Source: Thermaurantimonas sp046299575
GTDB lineage: Bacteria > Bacteroidota > Bacteroidia > Flavobacteriales > Schleiferiaceae
Direction of reading: 5' to 3'
Assembly (NCBI RefSeq): GCF_046299575.1
Contig: NZ_JBKBHX010000001.1
Span: 372,001-436,000 of the forward strand
DNA length: 64,000 bases
The notes below the pieces were generated by a model that worked only from the letters and a program-made list of their open reading frames with translations, searched no databases and was not told where the DNA came from. The translations under genes and the position numbers were made by a program. This document shows positions 17,802-27,152 of this stretch, one piece after another (within the stretch, counting starts at the first letter, position 1; each line of letters opens with the position of its first letter).

Positions 17802-19429
17802 AAAAGTCTTTCAGCATAAAAATAGCTCTTGTCTCACTCCTGCTGATTTCAGCTACCACGCTCAACTACTTTGAGATCCACAAGCAGCTGGATATATTCT
17901 CTCATATTTTTAAGGAAATCAACCTGTATTATGTAGATGAGACCGATCCAACAAAGTTGATGGACAAAGCCATCAATTCTATGCTGAGTTCTTTAGATCC
18001 ATACACTACTTACATCAAAGAATCAGAAATCGAAAACTTTCGAATACAGACAACAGGCCAATACGGCGGCATTGGAGCCAGTATCAGAAAGCGCGATGAC
18101 TATGTAATGGTAGTGAGCGTGTACAAAGATGCACCAGCCGACAAGGCCGGCTTGCGACCCGGCGACCTTCTACTCGCTATCGACGGCAAATCGCTCAAGG
18201 GATTCAGCGACAGCGAAGTAAGTGCTCTATTGAAAGGCAGCCCTGGCACAAGCTTTACGCTCAAAGTCAAGCGTGGTGACCAAACTTTGGATCTGAAAAT
18301 TGTGCGCGAAGAAATTCAACTAAAATCTGTGCCCTACTGCGGCTATGTTGCCCCGGGTATCGGATACATCAATCTCACAAACTTCACCGACAAAGCCTCA
18401 AAAGAAATCAAAGAAGCACTCACTGACCTTCAAAAAAATGCTGACCTTAAAGGTTTGATTCTCGACTTACGAGGAAATCCCGGTGGACTTCTGAGCGAAG
18501 CTGTAAATGTTTCAAACATCTTTCTCCCAAAAGGACAGGAAATCGTAAGTACACGGGGGAAAATAAAAGAATGGGAACGCTCGTATAAAACACTCGATAA
18601 TCCCGTAACTACTGACTTACCAATTGTTGTATTAATCAACAGAGGTTCGGCCTCTGCATCAGAGATCGTATCAGGAGCCATACAAGACCTCGACAGAGGT
18701 GTCATCATAGGCCAGCGCTCTTTTGGAAAAGGTTTGGTACAGCAAACGCGCAAACTCTCCTATGGCGCACAGCTAAAGGTGACAGTGAGTAAATATTACA
18801 CGCCTTCAGGCCGTTGCATTCAGGCTATCAATTACTCCCAGCGAAACGAAGATGGCTCCGTATCATCTATACCCGATTCGCTGCGTAGAAGCTTTACAAC
18901 GCGTAATGGTCGCACAGTGTACGACGGGGGTGGAATCGACCCAGATATTGTAACTGAACCTCGCAAGTATAGTCCAGTACTTACTGCATTAATTCAGAAC
19001 AATTTAATCTTCGATTGGGCCACCGAATATGTGGCAAAAAAAGGCAGAAACACCATCGACGTTAAGTTTCAACTGTCAGAGAGCGATTGGAATGCCTTTA
19101 AACTATGGCTAAAAGACAAGGACCTCAGCTACCAAACCCGCACCGAAAAGCTCCTACAGGAAATCATGGAAACCACCAAAGATGAACAATATTTCAGCGA
19201 AATTGAAAGCGAATTACTCAAGCTTAAAAAACGCTTCCAGCGCTCAAAAGAAGACGATATCGAAAACAATAAGGCTGAAATAAAGCGATACATAGAAGAA
19301 GAGATCGTGTCGCGCGTGGCTTATCAGGAGGGCCGCATTCAAAAATCGCTTACAGCCGATAACGAGGTAGCCGAAGCCATCAAAGTTTTATCAGATCCGG
19401 AGCAGTATAGAAAAATATTAAAACTCTGA
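17798..19429 (+). CDS. S41 family carboxy-terminal processing protease with PDZ domain
   Basis: A 543-residue protein with an N-terminal signal anchor (residues 5-23), a PDZ domain at about 85-160 (GQYGGIGASIRKR, APADKAGLRPGDLLLAIDG) and an S41 catalytic domain. Ser286 in GSASASEIVSG and Lys311 in SFGKGLVQQ are the Ser-Lys dyad by alignment to E. coli Prc (S430, K455), with Asp297 also matching. A C-terminal helical extension follows residue 400. Such proteases trim C-termini of envelope proteins. It overlaps rnpA by four bases and shares one base with the next start, so rnpA, this gene and the ligase-like gene form one operon. Confidence 0.9.
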   Translation: MKKSFSIKIALVSLLLISATTLNYFEIHKQLDIFSHIFKEINLYYVDETDPTKLMDKAINSMLSSLDPYTTYIKESEIENFRIQTTGQYGGIGASIRKRDDYVMVVSVYKDAPADKAGLRPGDLLLAIDGKSLKGFSDSEVSALLKGSPGTSFTLKVKRGDQTLDLKIVREEIQLKSVPYCGYVAPGIGYINLTNFTDKASKEIKEALTDLQKNADLKGLILDLRGNPGGLLSEAVNVSNIFLPKGQEIVSTRGKIKEWERSYKTLDNPVTTDLPIVVLINRGSASASEIVSGAIQDLDRGVIIGQRSFGKGLVQQTRKLSYGAQLKVTVSKYYTPSGRCIQAINYSQRNEDGSVSSIPDSLRRSFTTRNGRTVYDGGGIDPDIVTEPRKYSPVLTALIQNNLIFDWATEYVAKKGRNTIDVKFQLSESDWNAFKLWLKDKDLSYQTRTEKLLQEIMETTKDEQYFSEIESELLKLKKRFQRSKEDDIENNKAEIKRYIEEEIVSRVAYQEGRIQKSLTADNEVAEAIKVLSDPEQYRKILKL

Positions 19430-20667
19430 TGTCTTTCAGCAACGGATGGTATAGCACAAGCAAGTATTTGATTCAAGTTGGCTTGTGCTACTTCACTGCT
19501 CTTTTACCGTTCCAGCCCACTTTTCTTCCGGCATCGCTTGGCATTATGATAGCTGGTGTCGGTTGGCTTATGATGTTTCCCTTTCACCGTCATTTAATTA
19601 CATTTAATAAGCATGCTGCATGGGTTGTGGCATTTTTAGTCTTTTACTATTTGCTGGGTATTGATTTCTCTTTAAAATCAAAACAAACATCTGAAATTCT
19701 ATCCGTACAAATTCCCATGCTTTTTTGGGGGCTTCCATTTGTGCTGTATTACAAAGAACTTGAAAATTCTCTTTTTAAGCTTTTAGAAAAAATCTTTGTA
19801 GTCTCTAGTATATTTTCAGCACTATTTTTTTTAGTAAATTTTATTCAAATCGAAATAGAAAATATCCCATTAGAATATTCCAAAAGATCTCCCTACTTCT
19901 TTTTGCCTGTCCACTATTTAGGCATGTATTATAATGTAGCCTTAGCTTTTTTGTTATTTGGGAATACTTTTAAAAGTAGAATATTTGCCATTTTTTCATG
20001 TAGTATTTTGATTTTGTCTATTGTATTGCTCTCTGTACGCATGCAATGGATTATACTCACAATGCTTCTTTCGGCCTACACCTTTTTTCACATAAAGAAA
20101 TCCGTGACAAAAAGCAAGTTTTTTTATTTAGCATTTGGAACTATTGCCTTTGTAGTAACTGTACTATTTTCATCTGAAGTGCACCGCCGAATTCAAGAAA
20201 CCATCGACGAGTTCAGAAGTATAAAATCAAAAAAAAACGACAAACAAACCAACCATCGAGTTTTCATTTGGAAGGAAGCCATAAATACCTGCAGAAATCT
20301 TCCCATTACCGGATTTAAACCTGGAATTGCTGATTCTTTGCTTATGGCCAAACTTGAGCATGTGAATGCCGAGTTTTGGGACGGTGAAAAAGTATATTAC
20401 CTTCGGGATGGCTCATACAATTATCACAATCAATTTTTACAAGCTTTAGCTGAGCGTGGAATAGGAATTATTTTACTCATAGGCACGTTAACGATAGTAA
20501 TGGTTTTTTCATCTCATCCTGCTTCAAATTACATTGTATTAATTTTTGTATTCTCAATGTTTACTGAGTCGATTCTTCAGCGACAGGCAGGTGTTTTTCT
20601 GTTTTCATTTCTTATGCCATTTTTGGCTTTTTTTTCAAAAAAATCTGTTTCGAAACTTAATTCTTAA
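19429..20667 (+). CDS. O-antigen ligase-like polytopic membrane protein
   Basis: A 412-residue protein with about eleven membrane segments and one large extracytoplasmic loop (about residues 255-345). The loop carries HRVFIWKEAINTCRNLPITG and YNYHNQFLQALAERGIG, which fit the O-antigen ligase/polymerase (Wzy_C, WaaL) pattern of a conserved Arg and an HNxxL/Q motif. Such proteins join or polymerise lipid-linked glycans on the outer face of the inner membrane. The gene starts on the last base of the protease stop and overlaps the convergent hemW end by four bases. Exact acceptor unknown. Confidence 0.7.
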   Translation: MSFSNGWYSTSKYLIQVGLCYFTALLPFQPTFLPASLGIMIAGVGWLMMFPFHRHLITFNKHAAWVVAFLVFYYLLGIDFSLKSKQTSEILSVQIPMLFWGLPFVLYYKELENSLFKLLEKIFVVSSIFSALFFLVNFIQIEIENIPLEYSKRSPYFFLPVHYLGMYYNVALAFLLFGNTFKSRIFAIFSCSILILSIVLLSVRMQWIILTMLLSAYTFFHIKKSVTKSKFFYLAFGTIAFVVTVLFSSEVHRRIQETIDEFRSIKSKKNDKQTNHRVFIWKEAINTCRNLPITGFKPGIADSLLMAKLEHVNAEFWDGEKVYYLRDGSYNYHNQFLQALAERGIGIILLIGTLTIVMVFSSHPASNYIVLIFVFSMFTESILQRQAGVFLFSFLMPFLAFFSKKSVSKLNS

Positions 20668-21785
20668 ATCAGAAGTTGTAAAGCAAATGTATCGGAAATA
20701 AATAAGTATTCAGGATTTATAATTAAGTGATCAGCTTTGAGATTAAAAATTCCTTTTTTTACTAAATCTTCCACTTTTTTATACCAATCAGAAAATTCTT
20801 CGTCGTCTAAAAATTTTTTGCATTTTTCAATGGAAATACCTTTTGAAGTCCGAATTCCGGTAATAATGATTTCGTTGAAGCGATTTTTGTTCGTCAGTAT
20901 TTCTTCTTCATACCATTTTTTGTTTAAAAAAAGAGTTTTTTCATATAGAGCATTGTTTGAAAAATTCCACCATCGTTTGTCGTGTGCATAGCTGTGCGCC
21001 GAAGGCCCTAAACCCAGATATAAATCACCAGACCAGTAACCGCTGTTGTGGCGAGCCTCATGGCCTGGCAAAGCATAATTTGAGACTTCGTAGTGCAAAT
21101 AGCCTGCGTGAGTGAGACGCTCGCGCGCCAGATAAAACATATCTGAAACAAGGGATTCATTCACTTCATCGAGTATTCCCTTTTTGTATAATTGATCGTA
21201 TGCTGTACCTTCTTCACGTGTAAGTGCATATACACTGATGTGTTCAGGACCGATTTCAAGCATTTTCTGAAGATCATCGTCCCACTGTTTCAGCGTTTGT
21301 CCGGGAAATCCAAAAATCAAATCCAAATTGAAATGGGAGAAGCCGGCACTTTTTGCTAAGTCAATGCATTGTCTGGCCTGAGCAGCTGTGTGGTTTCGAT
21401 TGAATATTTTCAGCTGTGCATCGTTAAAAGTCTGTATGCCGATACTCAGTCTGTCGATGCCCATTTCAAGCCAGCCTTCGAGTTTTTCGGAAGAGATATC
21501 TTCAGGATTGGCTTCCAGAGTACTCTCAACCGAGTATATCACGTATAAATTCCGAAGTACAGAAAATAGTTCTGATAAATCACTAAGATCTAAGAGCGAA
21601 GGAGTACCTCCACCAAAGTATAAGGTAGTGAATGAAACGTCTTGAAATTTCTCAGCCTGTAGCTCAGCTTCCTTTCGAATGGCACCCAGCGTCCTGTGTA
21701 TGGTTTTAAGATTGGTAGAGAAATGAAAGTTGCAATAGTGGCAAGCCTTGTGACAAAAAGGTATATGAACGTACAAACCGGGCAT
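20664..21785 (-). CDS. hemW: Radical SAM family heme chaperone HemW
   Basis: A 373-residue protein starting LYVHIPFCHKACHYCNFHF, with the radical SAM CxxxCxxC motif and the extra Cys spacing seen in HemW/HemN relatives. Further motifs are YFGGGTPSLL, EANPEDIS, DRLSIGIQTFND and FNLDLIFGFPGQT. HemW binds heme and helps insert it into respiratory enzymes; it was formerly called an oxygen-independent coproporphyrinogen III oxidase. It lacks the HemN-specific N-terminal extension. It lies 12 bases after the porin gene on the same strand and may be co-transcribed with it. Confidence 0.88.
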   Translation of the reverse strand: MPGLYVHIPFCHKACHYCNFHFSTNLKTIHRTLGAIRKEAELQAEKFQDVSFTTLYFGGGTPSLLDLSDLSELFSVLRNLYVIYSVESTLEANPEDISSEKLEGWLEMGIDRLSIGIQTFNDAQLKIFNRNHTAAQARQCIDLAKSAGFSHFNLDLIFGFPGQTLKQWDDDLQKMLEIGPEHISVYALTREEGTAYDQLYKKGILDEVNESLVSDMFYLARERLTHAGYLHYEVSNYALPGHEARHNSGYWSGDLYLGLGPSAHSYAHDKRWWNFSNNALYEKTLFLNKKWYEEEILTNKNRFNEIIITGIRTSKGISIEKCKKFLDDEEFSDWYKKVEDLVKKGIFNLKADHLIINPEYLFISDTFALQLLI

Positions 21786-21797
21786 TCCACCAAGTAT

Positions 21798-22991
21798 TTA
21801 AAAGCCAAATTCTACCTGAAAGGTAAGCAATGCATCTCTTTGTCGGCCAGAAGGCTGAAAACGGTCAGTGTACCCTACGTTCAATTGTGCTTTTATGCGA
21901 TGGCCTCGCAGATATCGAGATACTCCAGTTAAATATTCATCGAAGCGTGTAGCTACAGCTTTAATGTCTTCATCAGGCACGGTAGTGGCCAAACGCAGTG
22001 CCACTTCCCAACCCGGTGAAAAAAATTTACTCAGCTGAGCAGCATAGCCAGAGCCATTGTACACAAAGGCAATTTGACCATCGGTGTTTTGTGTAATCGG
22101 GTTGATAGTGTGTCTTCGAAAATATTCCGCTTGCAAAGCCCACCCGTAATATTTCGCAATGCCATCGGCTATGAATGTTGAAAAATTTCTGTGTTCGAAG
22201 AGCTGTCCGCCGATCTGACCACCGGTACGACTCGCATTTTTATTAAAAGAGTAACCCGCGGCAAGTGAGAGCTTAAAATATTTTTCTATCTCCAAATCGC
22301 CTTCGGTAAAATCACCTGCATTTAAAAATTTGCCAAAAGGCAGCCACTCTATTCTACCCGTATAACATAGCCCTGCAGAGGTTATTTGAGCATTACGACC
22401 TTCTCCGGTAGTGATTGCGGCTTTTACATTAATTTTTTGTGTGCTAAAGTGTTCGTTATAATAGAAAAAAAATCCAAAGTCGCGGTCTAGATTAAAAGTT
22501 GCATTGGCCAGTGACCTATCAACAAACTGTAAACTACCTGATGAAATTACACGCTGTCGGTTACCTGGCAGCTTTGATTGGCCGAATCCCATGTAGAATT
22601 TATCTGAAAACACATAGTACAAAATGGCATCGCGAATGATTTGTGGCGTATTACTGCGGTCGAGCTCCTGATCAGCCTGTGAAAACGACAATTGTACGTA
22701 ATACTGCACTCTGGGACTCAAAACATAACCATCCAAACGTAGTCTCAGCCTTCGGACGCGAGCATCAAATTCTGGGGTATTGGTTTGATCATTTAGGATT
22801 ATTCCAAAGCGATTTTGAATTCTTAAGCGAAGGTTTAGGAGAAATAGAGTATCCCTTTGTAGGCTTATTCCGTCCTGAATTCTTACCAGGGCACGTTCAT
22901 CTGTTTCATTCTGAGCATATAAATCACTGATTAATAGCAGTTTGACAAAAACAAAAAATATTACTTTTTTAACTTTTTTTAATTTAACCAC
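21798..22991 (-). CDS. Outer-membrane porin (phosphate-selective porin O/P-like)
   Basis: A 397-residue protein: signal peptide from a GTG start (VVKLKKVKKVIFFVFVKLLL, cleavage near YAQ), then a beta-barrel ending in an aromatic FQVEFGF. DARVRRLRLRLDGYVLSP and VQYYVQLSFSQADQE fit the OprO/OprP-like porin family common in Bacteroidota. A longer frame reaches 23111, but an exact -7 element at 23039-23046 (minus) places the transcript start near 23032, so the long form would begin upstream of its own promoter and inside the divergent gene. The start codon GTG at 22991 is therefore preferred. Solute specificity cannot be read from sequence. Confidence 0.75.
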   Translation of the reverse strand: MVKLKKVKKVIFFVFVKLLLISDLYAQNETDERALVRIQDGISLQRDTLFLLNLRLRIQNRFGIILNDQTNTPEFDARVRRLRLRLDGYVLSPRVQYYVQLSFSQADQELDRSNTPQIIRDAILYYVFSDKFYMGFGQSKLPGNRQRVISSGSLQFVDRSLANATFNLDRDFGFFFYYNEHFSTQKINVKAAITTGEGRNAQITSAGLCYTGRIEWLPFGKFLNAGDFTEGDLEIEKYFKLSLAAGYSFNKNASRTGGQIGGQLFEHRNFSTFIADGIAKYYGWALQAEYFRRHTINPITQNTDGQIAFVYNGSGYAAQLSKFFSPGWEVALRLATTVPDEDIKAVATRFDEYLTGVSRYLRGHRIKAQLNVGYTDRFQPSGRQRDALLTFQVEFGF

Positions 22992-23038
22992 AAATCGATG
23001 TTGTTTTGAAATTCTGATTTTTATTATTTTATTTGTTG

Positions 23039-23046
23039 CAAAAGTA
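23039..23046 (-). promoter_or_regulatory. -7 promoter element TACTTTTG for the porin gene
   Basis: Exact TAnnTTTG match on the minus strand, 48 bases before the GTG start at 22991. It decides the porin start. Confidence 0.6.
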
Positions 23047-23092
23047 GGCTGAATACCTGCGAAAAATAATACTGAAATCAGCCATAGTTGGT

Positions 23093-23947
23093 ATGCCAGG
23101 AATACTGACAAAAATTATTCGATTACTGTTTTTGGGAATTTTCCTTTCAAATCTTGCCTGCAACAATGTAAAAAATAATACATTTTTTACATCATCAAAG
23201 TACTCAGTCAATGATTCCATTCTGTCCAATATATCAGAAGAAATTTATTTCAATAATTATTACAATGATTTGGATAAAATGCTCCAAATAGTTGATAGTG
23301 TAAAATCTGAATATCCAGAACACCCCATTTTTGAAGCATTAAAATATAAAATTTTCGGCCATCACCATTTTGTACAAGGACACTATGAAGAATCAGAAAA
23401 ATATTTTGACAATGCTTTAGATATTGCGAGAATTTATAAAAAACAGTTTCCTTTATTTTATGAAACTGTATTAAATAATGTGTCTGAAATATCGCAAAAA
23501 CTATACAAGTATGATGAGGCAACATCATACATATTTGAAATGATCTACTTTGCTGAACAGATAAAAGATACAAATCAATTTAAAAAAGCATCAAGAATTT
23601 ATCAATTAGCAAATATTCTTTACAACAAAGGAGATTATATCGGAAGTATTGATTTTTTGAGGGAATCGTTTAGAATACTTCAAACATACAAGCCCAATAC
23701 GAATGATGAATTATACGAAACTTTATTTCTTAAATTTCACATCAAAAAACTTCAGGCTAGTGCTTTATTCAATATCTGGCTTTATGATAAAGCTCTCAAT
23801 ACAATTAATTATGCATACCAATTGGAAGACTCAATATTGCAAATAGACAAAGAGAGTATTGAATTTACAAAGGCAGTAAGTGCAGAATTAAAATATTTGC
23901 ATTCGTATATACTTCTTAAAAAAAAAGCAATTCCTACAGGCAGATAG
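23093..23947 (+). CDS. TPR sensor kinase, N-terminal part (split gene, part 1)
   Basis: A 284-residue product with a lipoprotein-type signal (LLFLGIFLSNLAC, Cys at about residue 23) and TPR-like helical repeats (SEKYFDNALDIARIY, IGSIDFLRESFRIL). It stops at TAG just after a run of nine A (23918-23926). Reading one base differently across that run continues as KKKQFLQADSILNILVNQ straight into the next frame. Together the two parts would encode about 710 residues, the normal layout of Bacteroidota TPR histidine kinases, so this is probably a frameshifted gene or one rescued by slippage. The region is visibly more AT-rich than its neighbours. Confidence 0.7.
   Translation: MPGILTKIIRLLFLGIFLSNLACNNVKNNTFFTSSKYSVNDSILSNISEEIYFNNYYNDLDKMLQIVDSVKSEYPEHPIFEALKYKIFGHHHFVQGHYEESEKYFDNALDIARIYKKQFPLFYETVLNNVSEISQKLYKYDEATSYIFEMIYFAEQIKDTNQFKKASRIYQLANILYNKGDYIGSIDFLRESFRILQTYKPNTNDELYETLFLKFHIKKLQASALFNIWLYDKALNTINYAYQLEDSILQIDKESIEFTKAVSAELKYLHSYILLKKKAIPTGR
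23918..23926 (+). other. A9 homopolymer at the break of the TPR sensor kinase
   Basis: CTT CTT followed by nine A and GCA. With eight A the upstream and downstream reading frames are continuous. It is either an indel mutation, a sequencing homopolymer error, or a transcriptional slippage site. Confidence 0.65.
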
Positions 23948-23951
23948 TATC

Positions 23952-25226
23952 TTGAATATTTTGGTTAATCAACCATACAAATATGAAAAAGTAAAGAAAA
24001 ATATTTATAAAGCTTCATATCTTCTGGCACTTTCAAATGCAAAGCAAGGGAAAATAAAACAAGCCTATCAACTGTTGGATAGTTTGCAGTCTATACAACA
24101 AATATATTTGCATAATGATAAATATAGTTCTGAAATATTCAGGATAATTTCCCGTATTTATGAATCATTGAATGACTTTAAAAATGCCTATTTATTTAGA
24201 AAAAAATCTGCTGAAATAAATGATAGCATTCAAGTAGTAACAATCTTATCAAATTCTGATAACATTACAAGGGAGTATCTGCATTTGAACAATAAAATAT
24301 CGGAAGAAAGACTCCAAAAAAACATTCAGAAAAACAAGTTTTTATTCATTTTATTTTTGATCATATCTTTAACTCTGATTTTTATTGTAACAATATTGTA
24401 TGTTAGATCCAATGAAAACAAAAAGCATTTAAAACACGAACGTTATTTGTCGAATGAGCTTAAGAAAATAAACGAAGAATTGAAGCGAACGAATAGCATG
24501 CTCTATCAATCAGAATTATACAACAAATTTCTTCTAAAATACCTCGCTCATGATTTGAGAAATCCACTATCAAGCATTAAGGGTTTAGTAGATATCATTC
24601 GCTTAGAAGATGACAATAAAGATTTGGACACTTATTTAAATTTAATAGAATCACAAGCTTCTACATCCCTTGAATTTATTACATATTTACTTCATTCATC
24701 CTCTACATCACTTCACAAAAAGAATAATTCACTCAATGAAGTGATTGAAAGTTCCATTCAAACTACTTCTCAATCAGCAAGAAAGAAAAATGTTTTCATT
24801 GCTAATAAAGTTAATGAACCCATCTTTTGTTATTTTGATTACTATAAGATTTGGAGTTTATTAAACAACTTGATAAGTAATGCCATAAAATTTAGTCCTA
24901 GGGATTCATCTGTTGTAATAAATGCAACAAAATCTGATAGTCATGTTTCCATCTCAATAAAAGACAATGGAATCGGTATGCCTCAATCGCTTATAGACAA
25001 AATTTTAAATGACGACCTGATCGAAGGCAGACAAGGAACAGAAGGCGAAGAATCGTTTGGCATTGGTCTAAAAATCTGTAAACAAATAGTGGACCTACAT
25101 AACGGAAAGCTCAGGATACAATCAGAAGAAGGAAAAGGCAGCACGTTTATTATCGAGCTGCCATGTGAAGATAAGGATATCTTAGAAAAGTCTGATAATT
25201 CTATGGAAACTTTGGAAACTTCTTAA
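23952..25226 (+). CDS. TPR sensor histidine kinase, C-terminal part (split gene, part 2)
   Basis: A 424-residue frame opening at a TTG that is probably not a real start. It holds further TPR-like helices, one membrane helix (FLFILFLIISLTLIFIVTIL, about residues 130-150), a coiled linker, and a full histidine kinase core. The H-box is LAHDLRNPLSSIKGLVDIIR (His codon 24549-24551), the N-box LLNNLISNAIKFSP, G1 DNGIGMP and G2 GIGLKICKQIV. No response regulator gene or receiver domain is next to it. Its last 26 bases overlap the convergent menB. The kinase residues are intact, arguing that inactivation, if real, is recent. Confidence 0.8.
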   Translation: MNILVNQPYKYEKVKKNIYKASYLLALSNAKQGKIKQAYQLLDSLQSIQQIYLHNDKYSSEIFRIISRIYESLNDFKNAYLFRKKSAEINDSIQVVTILSNSDNITREYLHLNNKISEERLQKNIQKNKFLFILFLIISLTLIFIVTILYVRSNENKKHLKHERYLSNELKKINEELKRTNSMLYQSELYNKFLLKYLAHDLRNPLSSIKGLVDIIRLEDDNKDLDTYLNLIESQASTSLEFITYLLHSSSTSLHKKNNSLNEVIESSIQTTSQSARKKNVFIANKVNEPIFCYFDYYKIWSLLNNLISNAIKFSPRDSSVVINATKSDSHVSISIKDNGIGMPQSLIDKILNDDLIEGRQGTEGEESFGIGLKICKQIVDLHNGKLRIQSEEGKGSTFIIELPCEDKDILEKSDNSMETLETS

Positions 25227-26019
25227 AATCAGGTTTCCGCTTTTCAAGAAAAGCTTTGCGGCCTTCTTGGGATTCTTCAGTAAAATAATAAAGCAGTGTG
25301 GCATTGCCTGCAAGCTCCTGAATGCCAGCTTGACCATCGAGTTCGGCATTCAATCCGGCTTTGATCATTCGCAGGGCAATCGGACTTTTTTCCATAATTT
25401 CTTCGCACCACTTTACAGTTTCATCTTCCAGCTGATCGAGTGGCACTACGCAATTAACAAGTCCCATTTCGAGGGCTTCCTTAGCTGAGTATTGACGGCA
25501 GAGGTACCAAATTTCACGGGCTTTTTTCTGTCCTACGATTCGAGCCAAATAAGAGGAGCCAAATCCACCGTCGAAACTACCTACTTTAGGTCCTGTTTGT
25601 CCGAAAATGGCATTTTCGCTGGCTATGGTAAGATCGCACACCACGTGAAGTACATGACCTCCACCAATGGCATAGCCATTTACCATTGCAATTACGGGTT
25701 TTGGAATGCTTCGAATGAGTTTTTGCAGGTCAAGCACATTGAGACGGGGCACGCCATGTTCATCCACATAGCCACCAATGCCTTTTACGTTCTGATCGCC
25801 ACCGGCACAAAAAGCCTTATCGCCGGCTCCGGTTAATACTACTACGTAGATTTCTGGATTTTCGCGGCATATGTGCATGGCATCAATCATTTCCTTCACG
25901 GTTTTTGGGGTGAAGGCATTGCGATAACGAGGACGATTGATGGTAATACGAGCTATGCCGTTGTAGAAGTCAAAAAGGATTTCGTCGTACTCTTTAATTG
26001 TTTTCCATTCTCTTTTCAA
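25201..26019 (-). CDS. menB: 1,4-dihydroxy-2-naphthoyl-CoA synthase
   Basis: A 272-residue crotonase-fold enzyme nearly identical in key motifs to E. coli MenB: FCAGGDQNVKG, VNGYAIGGGHVLHVVCDLTI, FGQTGPKVGSFDGGFGSSYL and KKAREIWYLCRQY. It closes the second ring of menaquinone from o-succinylbenzoyl-CoA. The FGQTG sequence is the bicarbonate-dependent type. Menaquinone is the expected quinone for electron transport to the oxidase in this window. It sits 30 bases behind fbp on the same strand. Confidence 0.95.
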   Translation of the reverse strand: MKREWKTIKEYDEILFDFYNGIARITINRPRYRNAFTPKTVKEMIDAMHICRENPEIYVVVLTGAGDKAFCAGGDQNVKGIGGYVDEHGVPRLNVLDLQKLIRSIPKPVIAMVNGYAIGGGHVLHVVCDLTIASENAIFGQTGPKVGSFDGGFGSSYLARIVGQKKAREIWYLCRQYSAKEALEMGLVNCVVPLDQLEDETVKWCEEIMEKSPIALRMIKAGLNAELDGQAGIQELAGNATLLYYFTEESQEGRKAFLEKRKPDFKKFPKFP

Positions 26020-26048
26020 GACGTCAGTGATTTTTTCTTTTTATACGT

Positions 26049-27059
26049 TTAATCCTTGTACATGTTCATAAATTCCATGGCTTTAGTGACCATGTCGGAG
26101 CTACCCACAAAGTAGGGAACGCGCTGATGTAATTCAGTGGGCTGAATGTCGAGTATTCTTCTATAACCGTCGGTGGCCATACCGCCGGCTTGCTCGGCCA
26201 GAAAGGCAAGGGGATTGCATTCGTAGAGCAAGCGAAGTTTTCCATTGGGCGCGTTGGTGCCCTGCGGATAGATATAAATGCCGCCTTTGAGCATATTGCG
26301 GTGGAAGTCGCTCACTAGCGAACCGATGTAGCGACTGGTATATGGACGCTTTGTAGCGGGATCGCTTTCTTGACAGTATTTGATGTATTTTTTAACACCT
26401 TCCGGAAATTTTACGTAGTTGCCCTCGTTGATGGAATATATCACTCCTGATTTGGGCATTTTAATATTTTCATGAGAAAGGAGAAATACGCCCAATGAAG
26501 GGTCGAGCGTAAATCCATTCACACCGTGACCTGTGGTGTACACCAGCATAGTAGAACTGCCATACACCACATATCCGGCTGCTACCTGCTTGTGGCCAGG
26601 CTGCAAAAAATCTTCAAGCGTCACTTTAGTGCCGGGTGCTGAAAGTCGGCGGTAAATGGAAAAGATTGTGCCGACAGAAACGTTCACATCAATGTTTGAC
26701 GAGCCATCGAGCGGGTCAATAAGTACCACATACTTGCTGTCTTTGTGAAGCTCTTCATCGAATGCGATGAAGTCGTCGTTTTCTTCAGAGGCTAATCCGC
26801 ATACCAAACCCCTGGCTTTCAATGCATTGGTAAATACTTCATTGGCATATACGTCGAGTTTCATTTGAGTTTCGCCTTGCACATTCTGATGACCTACTGA
26901 ACCAAGAATATCAGCTAAACCTGCGCGATTGATCTCTCGGTTCACAATTTTAGACGCGAGACGAATGGAACTCAATAACTGCGTGAGCTCACCGGAAGCG
27001 TAAGGAAAATCTTTCTGCTTTTCGATGATAAACTCGCCGAGGGTAACTGGACGCGACAT
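26049..27059 (-). CDS. fbp: Fructose-1,6-bisphosphatase, class I
   Basis: A 336-residue enzyme with TLGEFIIEKQKDFPYASGEL at the N-terminus, the metal-binding LIDPLDGSSNIDVNVSVGTIF, and the substrate-binding region YIGSLVSDFHRNMLKGGIYI. It removes the 1-phosphate of fructose-1,6-bisphosphate in gluconeogenesis. ATG at 27059 matches the family N-terminus; an upstream in-frame start at 27101 lies above an exact -7 element at 27083-27090 and would not be transcribed from it. Confidence 0.95.
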   Translation of the reverse strand: MSRPVTLGEFIIEKQKDFPYASGELTQLLSSIRLASKIVNREINRAGLADILGSVGHQNVQGETQMKLDVYANEVFTNALKARGLVCGLASEENDDFIAFDEELHKDSKYVVLIDPLDGSSNIDVNVSVGTIFSIYRRLSAPGTKVTLEDFLQPGHKQVAAGYVVYGSSTMLVYTTGHGVNGFTLDPSLGVFLLSHENIKMPKSGVIYSINEGNYVKFPEGVKKYIKYCQESDPATKRPYTSRYIGSLVSDFHRNMLKGGIYIYPQGTNAPNGKLRLLYECNPLAFLAEQAGGMATDGYRRILDIQPTELHQRVPYFVGSSDMVTKAMEFMNMYKD

Positions 27060-27082
27060 AGCCAATGGGTTTTGTTTTATGG

Positions 27083-27090
27083 CAAATGTA
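27083..27090 (-). promoter_or_regulatory. -7 promoter element TACATTTG for fbp
   Basis: Exact TAnnTTTG match on the minus strand, 24 bases before the fbp ATG. It supports the short fbp start. Confidence 0.6.
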
Positions 27091-27152
27091 AACAGTGCCA
27101 AGCGACTGATAGGGAAGAAAAGTTGTAAATTCTTGTGACAAAAAATACAAGC

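Noticed and set aside
22992..23111. Longer porin start at 23111
   Set aside because: It lies upstream of an exact -7 promoter element and runs into the divergent lipoprotein gene; the signal peptide begins at the GTG at 22991.
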